This document shows positions 47,323-58,294 of a stretch of 64,000 bases of DNA, piece by piece. Numbering within the stretch: the first letter of the stretch is position 1; every line of letters begins with the position of its first letter. Source of the stretch: Cryomorphaceae bacterium (GTDB taxonomy: Bacteria; Bacteroidota; Bacteroidia; Flavobacteriales_D; Parvicellaceae); contig CAJJBV010000003.1 of the NCBI GenBank assembly GCA_905182525.1, forward strand, positions 248,001 to 312,000. The letters run 5' to 3'. The notes under the pieces were generated by a model. The model had not been told where the DNA came from, made no database searches, and saw nothing but the letters and a program-made list of their open reading frames with translations. The position numbers were made by a program, and so were the translations under genes.

Positions 47323-47417
47323 TACCTACTTTTAAACATCTATTTGCGCATAATCTTTTATTATCCTTCAACGTAAACGACTCTACTTCCCCTCTATTTT
47401 TGTTTAAATTGAAAATT

Positions 47418-48333
47418 ATGCGAAAGAATATTCTTTTTGCTTCATTCTTTATTGTTTTTAAATTAACTTCTTTTGGACAAGAGGTTGCTCAATACAACGA
47501 CTTTGAAATCTATACTCAAGACAAAAACAATAAAATCCTAATTATTCCATTTGAAAATAAAATGTATGCTTCATCTGCTGACAGCGAAATAGCAGCACTT
47601 TAATAAGGTCCCTTATAAAGAGGTAAAAGAAGAGATGAAAGTTGGAATTTCAGCACAAATTCTACTTACTATAAGTAATAAAATTCCTGCCATTTCAATG
47701 GCTCATCATAAAGATTCTATCGCTGAAGTATTAAATTATATCTATAATAGCATAGGATTAAAATATGATCAGGTAAAATCAAAAGACACACTCATAGCAA
47801 AGCCAAGAAAAACTGACTTAATTAAGGATAAATTAAACAGCTTTATTAAGCATACAAAACAAGATCTTGAAAAAAATAATTCCAAAAAAGAAAATATTCA
47901 AAATGGGGAAATACATACAACTAGTTTAACTGGTGAAAGATTTATGAATGTTATCATTCAAAATCCTAATTTATTAAGCGAATTAAATAAGAAGTATAGG
48001 ACGAATTATTATCTTTTTATTAATGAGTTTCATATTGGCAGATCATTATCAGTTCCAGAAAATATTTATATAAAAAAAAGAGAGATAAGTACCCATTATA
48101 CCGTATTTAATCAAATGGGAATTGAAGTTGATGCCGGGGTAGTAAAAGTTCTTATGCCAAGTGATGTGGTAGAAATTAAAAAAATTGAAAATGAGTACCT
48201 TTCTATTATTGCATCTGAATTATGTTCATTTATTCCAAAACCAAAAATTGAAAAACCTTCGATGATGAAAGAAGCTGAGGACAATAAAAATTCAAAAAAA
48301 CAAAGAAAAGTTATTCATGGAGTATTAGAATAA
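47418..48333 (+). pseudogene. Exported protein of unknown function, frameshifted
   Basis: ATG 47418 starts a signal peptide (MRKNILFASFFIVFKLTSFG). The first frame stops at 47601 after DSEIAAL. Dropping one base near C47598 joins it to FNKVPYKEVKEEMKVGISAQ and the second frame ending at 48333. The span from 47418 is 3x305+1 bp. No known domain is recognised. The tail is Lys/Glu-rich (KPSMMKEAEDNKN). It converges on the subtilase gene, 4 bp away. Confidence 0.55.
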
Positions 48334-48337
48334 TATT

Positions 48338-50853
48338 CTATTTTCCAGTTACAATAAATTTCTTAACTACTGTATTTCCATCAATCTCAATCCATAAATT
48401 ATATACTCCTTTTGATAAATCAGTAGCATCTACAAAAACTTTTTCAACTATTGCTGAAAATTTTGCTTCTTGTAAAGTTTGCCCAAGCATATTTATAATT
48501 TTTAATTTACCAGATTTGTTTTTTGGAATTCTCAAGGTAAAAGATCCTTGGTTAGGATTAGGGAAAAGTATTAAATCATCCAAATTATTAATGTTTTTAC
48601 AATCATCTGTAATAATTTTTACTTCAGACCTTCTACTCTCACACTGAGGTTCACATACTTCCCAATTAAAAAAGTAATAGTACTGCTGGGTTGTGGGGTT
48701 ATTAAGTGCAATCAATGAGTTGTTAATACTTAAAATACCAGGAATCGTGTGAGGGAAATTAGCTCCAGAGTTAGCACGAAAAAGATTTACTAGCTTTTAT
48801 ACTGGCAATTCCAATTTTATAGTTGTTTCCAGGAAATAATTCTACACTTAAATCAAGAGTGTTAATGCCAGAAATTATATTTGTTATTGTCTTTTCAAAA
48901 ATAATATTGTTGATACTATCTAAAATAACAATGATTCTGTCTTGACTTCCGCCCGCTCTTACATCAACAGATTTTAAAGTCATTTTTTTGTAAACATCAA
49001 AAGCTAGGTATGAATAACTTGAGGAAATATTACCGTTTGTTGGGAAACTAGTGAGTCCTGTGGCATAGCAAAAAGTATCTGATAATGTAGATATGTAAAA
49101 AGAAGTGTCATCAAATAGCTTATTGGTAGTTAGTTGTGAGCCAGAATAAAAAATTTCTAAATCGTTTTCATTATTGTACCAATTATAGATAGGGTTCTCA
49201 TTTTTTCCTAATATAACTGAGTCACCAATACAGACATAGGATGTTTCTATAGAGGGAGACTCGGTTAAAGAAATATTAATAGCATTTTGAATTGTTTTAG
49301 TGTCAGTTCCAAAATCATTACTAACTGTGAGAGACGTATTATAAGATCCAGACTGATTGAAGTATTTTATCCCTGTACTTGTAGTATCATCGATAATTCC
49401 ATCACCATTAATATCCCAACGCCAAGAAGTTGGACTTCCAAAAGTAGCATCGGTAAATTGAACTTCGCCAGAACAACTATCTTGATAATTTAACATAAAG
49501 TTTGCGCTAGGAGGAGATAAACACAATAAAGCTTGGTATGCATTTATTCTTCCTGCACCCAACAACCCTATATAGCTAGTATTTACTGGGTCAATGTCGT
49601 TACAAGAACTTTTCATGCAGTTTACCAATTGTTCATTAGTGGCATTTGGAGAATATGACTTCATTAAACCTAAAAGGCCTGCTACCATTGGTGCAGACAT
49701 TGAAGTTCCTGTTTTATAATCGTAGCCGTTGTATGGAATAGTACTTATAATAGAACTTCCTGGAGCAGAAATATCTATCCTTGTTCCATAGTTTGAGGAA
49801 CTAGCTTTAGTATCAGATTGAGTAGTATTAGCAACACATATTACACCATTATAACAAGCAGGATACTTTGGGTTACTTGACAGATTAGCCCCATTATTTC
49901 CAGCAGCAGCAACAATTATAGAACCACTATTTATTCCAAATTCTATTATATTGTAATTTGTTTGAGAATAAGAACCACTTGACCAAGAACAACTAATTAT
50001 ATCCGCTCCAGCAAGAATTGAATAATAAACTCCATCCCATGTTTGATTTACCAACCCATTATTATCTGCTGTTTTAACTGCCATAATAGAAATACCACAA
50101 CCAACAGATGAGATTCCTATACCATTATCGGTATTTGCTCCAGCAATTCCAGCGCAATGTGTTCCGTGAGCCCAGGCATTTGTATTGCTAAATGGGCTAG
50201 GATCATTATCATTAGTATAAGTATCCCATCCATTAATATCATCAATATATCCGTTGTTATCGTCGTCAATTCCATTATTAGGAATTTCATTTGGATTTAC
50301 CCAAATGACATCTTTTAAATCCGGATGATTAATAGTTATTGCATCGTCAACTATAGAGACAACGACATCACTATTGCCTTTACCAAGATCCCAAGAAAGA
50401 TCAGCTTGAATTTTTGGCAAATGCCAACAACTTGAATAACTAGGGTCGTTAGGAATAAAATCTTTATGATCTCTATAGACTAGTTCTGCATAATCTATAT
50501 TAGATAATGTTTGGAGCTTTTTAATTATTTTAACTAAATCTTGGTTGTAATTTTTAAACTCGACTAAAAATGTAAGATATAATTTAACAGCTTTTTTTTC
50601 CTTTCCGAAAGGTTGCTCAATATTACTTATTCCTAATGAATCTAAATAATTCTTAAAGGTGAAAACACTTAAAGGAACATTAGATGGGTTGTCATCAATT
50701 ATTTTCCAAGACTGTTTTGAAAGGTCTTCTAAACAATTTAACTTGAAATAAATTTGATTGGCAAAAATTGAATCTTGTGATTGTGAAAACAAAAATGTAA
50801 GTTGCAAAAGCAAAAAAGATAAAAGAAAATATAAATCTAAAGTTGACTATCAT
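48338..50853 (-). pseudogene. T9SS-exported subtilisin-like (S8) protease, two frameshifts
   Basis: ATG 50853 gives MIVNFRFIFSFIF. One extra base in a six-T tract (A6 on the plus strand, 50812-50817) must be removed to continue as LLLQLTFLFSQSQDS. The S8 triad is intact: Asp in SIVDDAITINHPDL, His in AWAHGTHCAGIAG, Ser in TGTSMSAPMVAGL. A PKD-like domain (SPTSWRWDINGDGI) and a further beta domain follow. A second insertion at 48786-48788 separates GIASIKAS from NLFRANSGANFPH. The protein ends in a T9SS type A domain (LFPNPNQGSFTLRIP ... KGVYNLWIEI). Length is 3x838+2, as two insertions require. A calcium-site-like stretch DDDNNGYIDD lies before the His. Confidence 0.82.
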
Positions 50854-50862
50854 TCTTAGTTT

Positions 50863-52419
50863 TTACATTTTAAATACCTCGCTAATAGGATTCCCAGTAC
50901 ATGCATTTGGAAAAGCAGTTTTTAAAATAATTGAATACGTAGGTGCTATATCTGTTATTTTAATATTCCTAAATATTTGTTTGGACTTAATATTCTTACC
51001 ATAGAAAAATAAAGGTACATGGGCATCATAATTATAATGACTCCCGTGTGTTGTTCCAGATTTATTATACCAGCTTATATAACCCGGATTAAGAGTTATA
51101 AAAATATCACCAGATCTTTTTGGATAAATTCCATTAATTAACCTTTGTGTTTTTATAGAATTTAACGAACTACTTAAAGTATTTATAGAATAAACATTGT
51201 CTATAGGATCCTGTTTAAGTAACCATGTTTTTGATTGAAGAAATACTTCGTTGAAGGAGATTCCTAAAGAATCTATTTTTTGAAAATCCACATAAAATTG
51301 CATGTTGGAGTACCTTGCTATGACATCAGGAATCCCAAAGGTAACTTCTAGATATTCATTAAGTTCTGAAAACATATTCTGTGAAATAAAAACCCCACCT
51401 TTTAATCTATTTTTTTCCAGTTCCTGGCCAGATGTAGCAGCTCCATGATCTGAAGTTAGGGACAGCACATATTTATCCTGACCTATTTTATCATTTAAAA
51501 AACTAATTAAATCTGAAATGTTTTTGTCTAAATTTTGATATGTGCTTTTTACTTCTTCAGAGTCAGGACCATACTTATGCCCTACATAATCAGTTGCTGA
51601 AAAACATATTACTAATAAATCTGTATGATCATCAACTCCTAGATTCTCATTAATAATAAGCTCTTTTGAAAAGTCATAAGTATAGTCATTCCCCTTGGGT
51701 ATCGACCTAATATAAGTTGCCCCTTTTTCAAGGTGCTTTTTATTTAAATCATAATTAAAAGTTTTTCCTTTCCAAAACCCAGATAAGTAAGACGAAACTG
51801 TATGATTTTTATGAAAATCAATCATCCATTCTGGGATTTTTTCTCTGTAAAAAGAACTCGTTATCCACTTAGATTCATCATTAAGCCAATAAGCTCCATC
51901 TGCTAGAGGACCAGTCGATAAAATTGCTCCCCTGTCTTTAATAGAAACTCCAAAGACTTTAGAAATTGAATCTTTTAACTTTAGCTGGTCTCCAATTGTG
52001 TTACACAATAATAATTCTGGTGACATTTGACCATTTCCTGGATTTGTTTTTTCGTGAGGCTTTTTACAAAGACAAACGGTCTGCGATTTCCAGTCACCTG
52101 AACAATATATAGGACTAAAATCCTTTCTGCTATACCAATTGTTACCAATTATTCCGTGAACAGAAGGGGTTGTTCCCGTAAAAATACTTGCATGACCTGG
52201 TCCAGTATAAGTTGGAATATAATTGTAATGTACATTTCTACAAAAAATACCATCATTAGCTAATTTCTTAAAGCCTGTTTCGCTAAAATGTTCCCAAAAT
52301 CGATCTACATACTCGTATTTCATTTGATCTACCACAATTGAGACCAAAATCCTCGGGTTTTCTTGAGAAATTGCAAATAAAGAGCAAAAGCTTAAAATAA
52401 AGGTTGTTAAATTTTTCAT
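50863..52419 (-). CDS. PafA-like alkaline phosphatase family protein
   Basis: The 518-residue exported protein has signal peptide MKNLTTFILSFCSLFAISQ. The metal site begins ILVSIVVDQMKYEYVDRFW, and the catalytic threonine lies in YIPTYTGPGHASIFTG. Later ligands are in VCFSATDYVGHKYGPDS, LTSDHGAA and GTTHGSHYNYDAHVPLFFYG. This is the type I phosphodiesterase/PafA layout: periplasmic phosphate-monoester hydrolysis with a Thr nucleophile. It lies 9 bp upstream of the subtilase gene on the same strand. Confidence 0.88.
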   Translation of the reverse strand: MKNLTTFILSFCSLFAISQENPRILVSIVVDQMKYEYVDRFWEHFSETGFKKLANDGIFCRNVHYNYIPTYTGPGHASIFTGTTPSVHGIIGNNWYSRKDFSPIYCSGDWKSQTVCLCKKPHEKTNPGNGQMSPELLLCNTIGDQLKLKDSISKVFGVSIKDRGAILSTGPLADGAYWLNDESKWITSSFYREKIPEWMIDFHKNHTVSSYLSGFWKGKTFNYDLNKKHLEKGATYIRSIPKGNDYTYDFSKELIINENLGVDDHTDLLVICFSATDYVGHKYGPDSEEVKSTYQNLDKNISDLISFLNDKIGQDKYVLSLTSDHGAATSGQELEKNRLKGGVFISQNMFSELNEYLEVTFGIPDVIARYSNMQFYVDFQKIDSLGISFNEVFLQSKTWLLKQDPIDNVYSINTLSSSLNSIKTQRLINGIYPKRSGDIFITLNPGYISWYNKSGTTHGSHYNYDAHVPLFFYGKNIKSKQIFRNIKITDIAPTYSIILKTAFPNACTGNPISEVFKM

Positions 52420-52487
52420 TTATAATTAACTTAATTTAAAAGTAGTTAATTAGCACATAACTAAATATTAACACAAGAATTAAAATT

Positions 52488-53102
52488 ATGAAAATCACCA
52501 TTATTTCTGGGAGTCACCGTCAAAATTCACAAAGCACTAAAATTGCCAAAGTTGTTGAAAGAGCTTTAGAGGTATTCCCAAAATGTGATGAGTATTATTT
52601 ATTTGACCTGGCTAATAACCCGTTACCTCTTTGGGATGATGGGATATGGAACGGAGATGTTAAATGGAAAACCTTATTGGATCCCATTTCTGAGCAGCTA
52701 GCAAGTAGTGATGCTTTTGTTGTAATCTCTCCAGAATGGCATGGGATGGTTCCTGCAGGATTGAAAAACTTTTTCTTAATGTGGGGTAAAGGCGAACTTG
52801 CCCACAAACCAGCATTAATAGTCACCGTTTCAAATGGGGATGGTGGTTCTTATCCAGTAGCTGAATTGCGTATGAGCAGTTATAAAAATAATCGTATTTG
52901 TTTTTTACCAGAGCATTTGATTATTCGAAACGTAGAATCAGTATTTAACGACAATGAGCAGGAAAATAGTCTAAGCGCAGAGCAATATTTTAAAGATCGA
53001 TTGAATTATTGTCTGAAACAGTTACTTACATACGGTGAAGCCTTTAAGCAAATAAGAAATAGTGACACTATAAGTATTGGGAAGTATAAAAGCGGAATGT
53101 AG
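52488..53102 (+). CDS. NADPH-dependent FMN reductase-family flavoprotein
   Basis: The 204-residue flavodoxin-like protein has the phosphate-binding loop SGSHRQNSQSTKIAK at residues ~6-20 and the conserved SPEWHGMVPAGLKNFF (~residue 84), typical of NAD(P)H:FMN/quinone reductases of this family. The physiological acceptor is unknown. Its codon use is somewhat less AT-biased than its neighbours, like the convergent CDP-alcohol phosphotransferase gene. Confidence 0.82.
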   Translation: MKITIISGSHRQNSQSTKIAKVVERALEVFPKCDEYYLFDLANNPLPLWDDGIWNGDVKWKTLLDPISEQLASSDAFVVISPEWHGMVPAGLKNFFLMWGKGELAHKPALIVTVSNGDGGSYPVAELRMSSYKNNRICFLPEHLIIRNVESVFNDNEQENSLSAEQYFKDRLNYCLKQLLTYGEAFKQIRNSDTISIGKYKSGM

Positions 53103-53134
53103 TAAATATAATATTTCGATATCTTTTGTGAATC

Positions 53135-53926
53135 TTAGTCCACATAGTTCCCCATTCGTCCAGAATTAATCCCCTTACGAAGAAGAATAAAAACAAATAT
53201 TAGCATCGAATAAATGATAAAAAATGGTATAATATATTTTACCCATCCTGCGCATAGCATGATGCTAATTATCAATAATTGAAATCCTAAACCAAAAGTA
53301 GAAACAGCAGTCATAAACCATTTTGGAAAGTGATCACTATCTTCAGCTTTCTTATCCATTTGATAAATCGCTTTGTCAAACAAACTATAGCAAAGGTTGT
53401 ACATCCAAAACCATTGATTAACGTTTCGTTGTTTTTCACCTGGCATAGCTGTCGGGGCTTGGTGTTCAAAAACACGACTGGTTTTATCACCATTAAATTT
53501 ATTACGAAAAATCACATAATAATAGTTGTATAAGGTTCCTTGAAGTTGCATTGCACAAAACGCACAAAACATTAGTAGCCAAGAACCCTCATTGATGTAA
53601 CAAATTGTAGTAAAAATGAAAAAGTTAAGAATGATGTCGGAAACAGAATCAAAATAGCGACCAATGTAAGAAGGAGTTTGTTTAACTCGGGCAAGTTCTC
53701 CATCTGCTGCATCAAGAATTGACTTAATAATGAGAAAAATTGCCGCTGACCAAAAATGTTCATTTAGGATGAAAGCAATAGCAATAATTCCAGCAAGAAT
53801 AAATACCATAGTAATATGTACAGGGGTGATAGCAGTTTTTTTTAAAGCGTTAGCTATCCAACGTGCGGGTGGACGACCATAATCGGACAGATCCAAAAAT
53901 TTATATTCCTTAGGTAGCTTAGACAT
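53135..53926 (-). CDS. CDP-alcohol phosphatidyltransferase family protein
   Basis: The 263-residue multi-pass membrane protein carries the full family motif D-G-x2-A-R-x8-G-x3-D-x3-D in DGELARVKQTPSYIGRYF (~residue 76) followed by DSVSD. It transfers a phosphoalcohol from a CDP-alcohol to an acceptor, making a phospholipid or related compound. The acceptor cannot be assigned. It ends 32 bp from the convergent flavoprotein gene. Confidence 0.85.
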   Translation of the reverse strand: MSKLPKEYKFLDLSDYGRPPARWIANALKKTAITPVHITMVFILAGIIAIAFILNEHFWSAAIFLIIKSILDAADGELARVKQTPSYIGRYFDSVSDIILNFFIFTTICYINEGSWLLMFCAFCAMQLQGTLYNYYYVIFRNKFNGDKTSRVFEHQAPTAMPGEKQRNVNQWFWMYNLCYSLFDKAIYQMDKKAEDSDHFPKWFMTAVSTFGLGFQLLIISIMLCAGWVKYIIPFFIIYSMLIFVFILLRKGINSGRMGNYVD

Positions 53927-54009
53927 ATAGTTAAATGGGTTTCCTAAAGTAATTTTGCAATATAGCTATATAACCTAAAAAAGCTTGTAGAAATTATAAA
54001 TTTAAAAAA

Positions 54010-55803
54010 TTACTTGGAAGCTCTTTTTCGTTCGTTTTCTTTAAGTAAAACTTTTCTTAGTCTTATTTTAGTTGGGGTAACTTCGACGTACTCATCAGCC
54101 TGAATATATTCTAGTGCCTCTTCTAGTGAGAATCTAATTGCAGGTGCTATTTTTACTTTATCATCTGCTCCTGAGGATCTCATATTAGACATTTTTTTTG
54201 TCTTGGTAATATTAACTACTAAATCGTTTGCACGAGAATTTTCACCAATCACTTGACCTTCATAAATATCTTCATTTGGATCGACAAAAAACTTTCCTCT
54301 TTCCTGTAAATTGTTTAAACTAAATGGGATTGACTTCCCTTTTTCCATAGATATTAATGAGCCATTTTGTCTTTGAGGAATATCTCCTTTGTAGGGCTGG
54401 AATTCAATAAATCTGTGAGACATAATAGCTTCGCCTGCAGTTACAGTAAGCAAATAATTTCTAAGCCCTATTATTCCCCTAGAAGGAATATTAAATTCAA
54501 GTAACATTCTATCCCCTTTAGGAACCATACTTAGCATTTCTCCTTTTTTAATCGCGACTACTTCTATTGCTTTTCCAGAATGTGTTTCTGGAATATCTAT
54601 AGTAAGCTCTTCAATAGGTTCGCACTTAACCCCGTCTATATCTTTAATAATAACTTGTGGTTGTCCAACTTGAAGTTCGTAACCTTCTCGTCGCATTGTT
54701 TCAATTAAGACCGATAAATGAAGAACTCCTCTACCAAAAACATTGAATGAATCTGATGAATCTGTAGATTCTAATTTTAAAGCCAAATTTCTTTCCAATT
54801 CTTTCTCTAATCTGTCTTTTAAATGTCTTGAAGTCACAAACTTTCCTTCCTGACCAAAAAATGGAGAATCATTAATTGTAAATAGCATTGACATTGTTGG
54901 CTCATCAATCTTTATAGTTGGCAAAGCCTCCGGAGATTCAATATCCGCAACAGTATCTCCAATTTCAAAATCTTCTAGTCCAACAATTGCGCATAAATCA
55001 CCAGCTTGAACCTGATCAACTTTAACTTTGCCTAACCCTTCAAATAAATAAAGTTCTTTTATCCTACACTTTTTAATATCTCCGTCTCTTTTGACTAGTG
55101 ATATTTGTTGATTTTGTTTTAAAGTTCCTCTTTGTAACCTCCCAATTGCTATTCTACCAATAAAAGTTGAAAAATCAAGAGATGTGATTAATAATTGAGT
55201 ATTCCCTTCTTGAACTTTTGGGGATGGAATATAATTTATAACAGCATCCAATAAAGGAAAAATATCATTAGTTGGAGTTTTGTAATCCGTATCCATCCAT
55301 CCCAGCTTTGCAGATCCGTAAATAGTTGGAAAATCTAGTTGATCTTCTGTAGCATCTAAATTGAACATTAAGTCAAATACCTTTTCTTGAACTTCATCGG
55401 GTTTACAGTTTTCTTTGTCTACTTTATTAATTACAACCAAAGGTTTTAAACCCAACTCAATTGCTTTTTGAAGTACAAATCTTGTTTGGGGCATTGGGCC
55501 TTCAAAAGCATCTACCAACAATAAAACGCCATCGGCCATATTTAAAACTCTTTCTACTTCCCCTCCAAAATCTGCATGGCCAGGTGTATCAATAATATTA
55601 ATTTTATGTTCTTTGTATTGAACAGAAACATTTTTAGATAAAATTGTTATTCCTCTTTCTTTTTCTAAATCGTTATTGTCAAGAATTAATTCTTTTTGTT
55701 CTTTTCTTTCATCAATTGCGTTACAAGCGTAGATCATTTTATCTACCAATGTTGTTTTTCCGTGATCAACATGTGCAATGATGGCTATGTTTCTAATATT
55801 CAT
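54010..55803 (-). CDS. typA: Ribosome-associated translational GTPase TypA/BipA
   Basis: The 597-residue protein has G1 [13 protein letters not shown], switch [16 protein letters not shown] and G4 NKVDKE. It has the EF-G-like domain II and domains III/V, and the C-terminal TypA-specific domain (YDLLT-equivalent [30 protein letters not shown]). It aids 50S assembly and growth under stress. Length is normal for the family. Confidence 0.95.
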   Translation of the reverse strand: MNIRNIAIIAHVDHGKTTLVDKMIYACNAIDERKEQKELILDNNDLEKERGITILSKNVSVQYKEHKINIIDTPGHADFGGEVERVLNMADGVLLLVDAFEGPMPQTRFVLQKAIELGLKPLVVINKVDKENCKPDEVQEKVFDLMFNLDATEDQLDFPTIYGSAKLGWMDTDYKTPTNDIFPLLDAVINYIPSPKVQEGNTQLLITSLDFSTFIGRIAIGRLQRGTLKQNQQISLVKRDGDIKKCRIKELYLFEGLGKVKVDQVQAGDLCAIVGLEDFEIGDTVADIESPEALPTIKIDEPTMSMLFTINDSPFFGQEGKFVTSRHLKDRLEKELERNLALKLESTDSSDSFNVFGRGVLHLSVLIETMRREGYELQVGQPQVIIKDIDGVKCEPIEELTIDIPETHSGKAIEVVAIKKGEMLSMVPKGDRMLLEFNIPSRGIIGLRNYLLTVTAGEAIMSHRFIEFQPYKGDIPQRQNGSLISMEKGKSIPFSLNNLQERGKFFVDPNEDIYEGQVIGENSRANDLVVNITKTKKMSNMRSSGADDKVKIAPAIRFSLEEALEYIQADEYVEVTPTKIRLRKVLLKENERKRASK

Positions 55804-55982
55804 TGTTTTAAATAAGTTGCAAATGTATAATTCTTATTCAGTAATTAACCTTTTTTTTAAATCGCATTATAATCTCTTCGATTATTAAATCAATTACGTA
55901 GAATTAATTCTCTATATAGGATTCAAAAGAATATAGAAAAACAAAAAATAGAAGAGGAGAAAAATGTAAAAAGCAAAAAAAA

Positions 55983-56465
55983 TTATTCTGGGAATTCTTG
56001 GATAACACCGTTCTTTTTCACCATAGCAAAGCCTATTTTTCCATTAAACTTAGCGGCTTCACATTTATAAGTTGAGAAATTAACTTCTCCGTTTCTTGTG
56101 GACTCGTGCATCATGTTTTCTAGCTGTTTGCAGCTCTTTTTAATATCTGCAACAATTAAATCATAATAACAAGAACTCTCTTTACCATGCTTTCTTACAA
56201 ATGCAACGTCACTTTGCTCAAAATAAAATTCTCCTTTGTTTAAAGTATACTCCGCCCAATCAGTAGCCTGAGTTTTGTCTTTGGATAATCCTTTTCCAAA
56301 ATAAATCTTTTCTGTTGTGGAGTTGCCTTCTAAGTATTTTTTTTCTTTTACTATATTCAAAAAAGAGTCTTTATCGTTTATAGTTAATATATCACTAAGA
56401 GTAAGTTGATTTTGTGCAGAAAGAACAATAGGAATTAAAAATAATATGGTAAATAACTTTTTCAT
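55983..56465 (-). CDS. Exported protein of unknown function
   Basis: The product has 160 residues from ATG 56465, with signal peptide MKKLFTILFLIPIVLSAQ. The mature part contains a conserved-looking cysteine pair (SCYYDLIVADIKKSC) and FNGKIGFAMVKKNGVIQ at the end. I do not recognise the family. A 179-bp AT-rich gap with nothing evident separates it from typA. Confidence 0.55.
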   Translation of the reverse strand: MKKLFTILFLIPIVLSAQNQLTLSDILTINDKDSFLNIVKEKKYLEGNSTTEKIYFGKGLSKDKTQATDWAEYTLNKGEFYFEQSDVAFVRKHGKESSCYYDLIVADIKKSCKQLENMMHESTRNGEVNFSTYKCEAAKFNGKIGFAMVKKNGVIQEFPE

Positions 56466-56513
56466 TTTATACTTTTTTATAAATCTACAAAAACTAATAA
56501 ACAATTAATAAAA

Positions 56514-56660
56514 TTAAATTAATAAAAAGTTGGCTAAGTAAAATATAATTAGACCCAGAAAAAAAGGATACCCTAAGAAGAGCCAAGCAAAGTCAATTAC
56601 TGTCATTTTCCGTGGCCATGACTTTTTTTTAAGCTCCATTAATAAATCATACCATGTCAT
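56514..56660 (-). CDS. Small membrane protein (48 aa, possibly longer upstream)
   Basis: The short frame MTWYDLLMELKKKSWPRKMT is followed by DFAWLFLGYPFFLGLIIFYL, a transmembrane helix. The frame is open upstream for another ~25 codons (FFAFFAIIINAIVQLLKI), which would add a second helix, but no ATG is available there. The conserved-looking W-P-R-K and G-Y-P motifs suggest a real gene. The family is not recognised. About 200 bp beyond, up to the next gene, hold nothing evident. Confidence 0.4.
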   Translation of the reverse strand: MTWYDLLMELKKKSWPRKMTVIDFAWLFLGYPFFLGLIIFYLANFLLI

Positions 56661-56858
56661 AATTTTTAAAAGCTGAACTATTGCATTGATTATAATGGCA
56701 AAAAAAGCAAAGAAAAACCTGAAATAATAATCTTAATTATAATCATTATTTAAACATTAAAACGAATCATAAAAGTGGTCGTTAGGCTTTGATTTTTAAA
56801 GGTATCTAAAGTGAAACATTTGATTAATACAGAGTAGATCATTTTAAGATTGTTCCAA

Positions 56859-57404
56859 TCAATGCTTTATTAAGCTACCGTGGGTAATTTCAGATCCATC
56901 ATTATAAAAATGCTTTCCAGATACTACATATCCATTTTCCATTTGCTGTTCAGACCATTTATGCCCACTTTTATACCATTCTGTTCTGAGGCCATGCATT
57001 TCTCCTTCTTTATATCTTACTTCTAGTTTAATATTCCCATTATGGTACCATTCCTTAAGAAGACCTTCTAATTTGTTGCTTTTGTAGTAGCCTTCTTTCA
57101 ATAATTGACCTTTATCATCCCAGTACTTAAAAAGCCCTTCTTTTTGGCCTTTTAGATAGGTAATTTCATCTTTAATATTGCCACTTCTAAACCATTCTTT
57201 ATGTATCCCCTCTCTAAAGCCGTCAAGGAAATTTCCAATTTCGCCGTACTCATTATATACAATGCCATTAATTTTATGCATTTCTTTTTTAAGAAACATA
57301 GTATCATGATCCATAGTTACTTGATTTTCTGCATATCTATCTTGAGCATTTGTGCTAATAAGCAAAACAAAAAATGAAAGGAAAATAGAAATAAATAATC
57401 TCAT
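56859..57404 (-). CDS. Exported MORN-variant repeat protein
   Basis: The 181-residue product has signal peptide MRLFISIFLSFFVLLISTNAQ, then about five MORN_2/YwqK-type repeats (GLFKYWDDKGQLLKEGYYKS, GLLKEWYHNGNIKLEVRYKE). It is the third protein of this repeat class in the window. The function is unknown. Confidence 0.7.
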   Translation of the reverse strand: MRLFISIFLSFFVLLISTNAQDRYAENQVTMDHDTMFLKKEMHKINGIVYNEYGEIGNFLDGFREGIHKEWFRSGNIKDEITYLKGQKEGLFKYWDDKGQLLKEGYYKSNKLEGLLKEWYHNGNIKLEVRYKEGEMHGLRTEWYKSGHKWSEQQMENGYVVSGKHFYNDGSEITHGSLIKH

Positions 57405-57488
57405 AGTATATAAATTAAATAGAGCTTCAAATTAACAAATACTATTTAATTAATGAGCAATATTGAAAATAAATTACGTGTATTTAAT

Positions 57489-58199
57489 TTAAATACTCTG
57501 ATTAGCGATGTTATGTCCATAAGACTTAATGGCTCTGTAAAAAAGAAACATTGCTATAATTAGTGACAAATGACTAAAATCATTTTTATCAAACCAAGGG
57601 TGAAAATTTATTTTTAAACCTAAAAATATTGCTGAGGGAAGTAGAATAAAGACACTATATACCATATATATAAAGCTTTTATCAATCTCCTTCTTAAACT
57701 TGTTTCCTAAGACTCCAAGAGAAAATATAAAGCCTATAGCTGAATTTGTTGCTGGAATTCTAACCCCAATAGAGTGGTCTAAAGTCATATCCATATAGTA
57801 AAAAATAATAGTTTCTAAAATTAGAGCTGCGACTAACTTTATAACACTAATTCTTAATAATAGGATTCTTAATTTAGAACTAATTAAGCTAATCATCGCT
57901 TTTTCTAAAAAGAAGATGCTTACAATGCCCAAATACCAGGGAAAATACTTGCCATAGAAGCCCCAATAGTTAAACATTAAATGACCTACCCCGCCCAAAA
58001 ACATACATATCCCGAAAAACAAATAGAAATAGTTCCAGTTCTTAAAAAAATCTATATTAATATCTTGTTTTCTTGTTCTGGAAGCTAAAAATAAAGCTAC
58101 TATTAGAATTAAACTGTCACCAATAAAGGCATTTGGTTCAAGAAGGTCAACACCAAATACCGAAAACTCTATTCTTTCAAAATCTTTTCCTATTAACAA
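57489..58199 (-). CDS. Seven-helix-like integral membrane protein of unknown function
   Basis: The 236-residue protein has about seven hydrophobic segments. It includes LLEPNAFIGDSLILIVALFL at the N-terminus and conserved-looking polar residues GGVGHLMFNYWG and LKINFHPWFDKNDFSHL (His/Asp). I recall a Bacteroidota DUF family with this EPNAFxxD start (DUF6962-like), but cannot confirm it. The frame begins with TTG at 58199 and no ATG precedes the first helix. Confidence 0.55.
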   Translation of the reverse strand: MLIGKDFERIEFSVFGVDLLEPNAFIGDSLILIVALFLASRTRKQDINIDFFKNWNYFYLFFGICMFLGGVGHLMFNYWGFYGKYFPWYLGIVSIFFLEKAMISLISSKLRILLLRISVIKLVAALILETIIFYYMDMTLDHSIGVRIPATNSAIGFIFSLGVLGNKFKKEIDKSFIYMVYSVFILLPSAIFLGLKINFHPWFDKNDFSHLSLIIAMFLFYRAIKSYGHNIANQSI

Positions 58200-58257
58200 T
58201 TTTTAAATTTTTTTTAAACTTAATAATTTTTAATTATTAATTAAAGGAAGTAGATAT

Positions 58258-58294
58258 AAAAAAAAGGCAGAAGTTAAATAATTCAACTTCTGCC
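58258..58294 (-). terminator. Rho-independent terminator of the adhesin gene
   Basis: A perfect 10-bp stem GGCAGAAGTT/AACTTCTGCC (58266-58275 with 58285-58294) with a 9-base loop is followed by eight T on the minus strand. It lies 24 bp after the adhesin stop. Confidence 0.88.
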
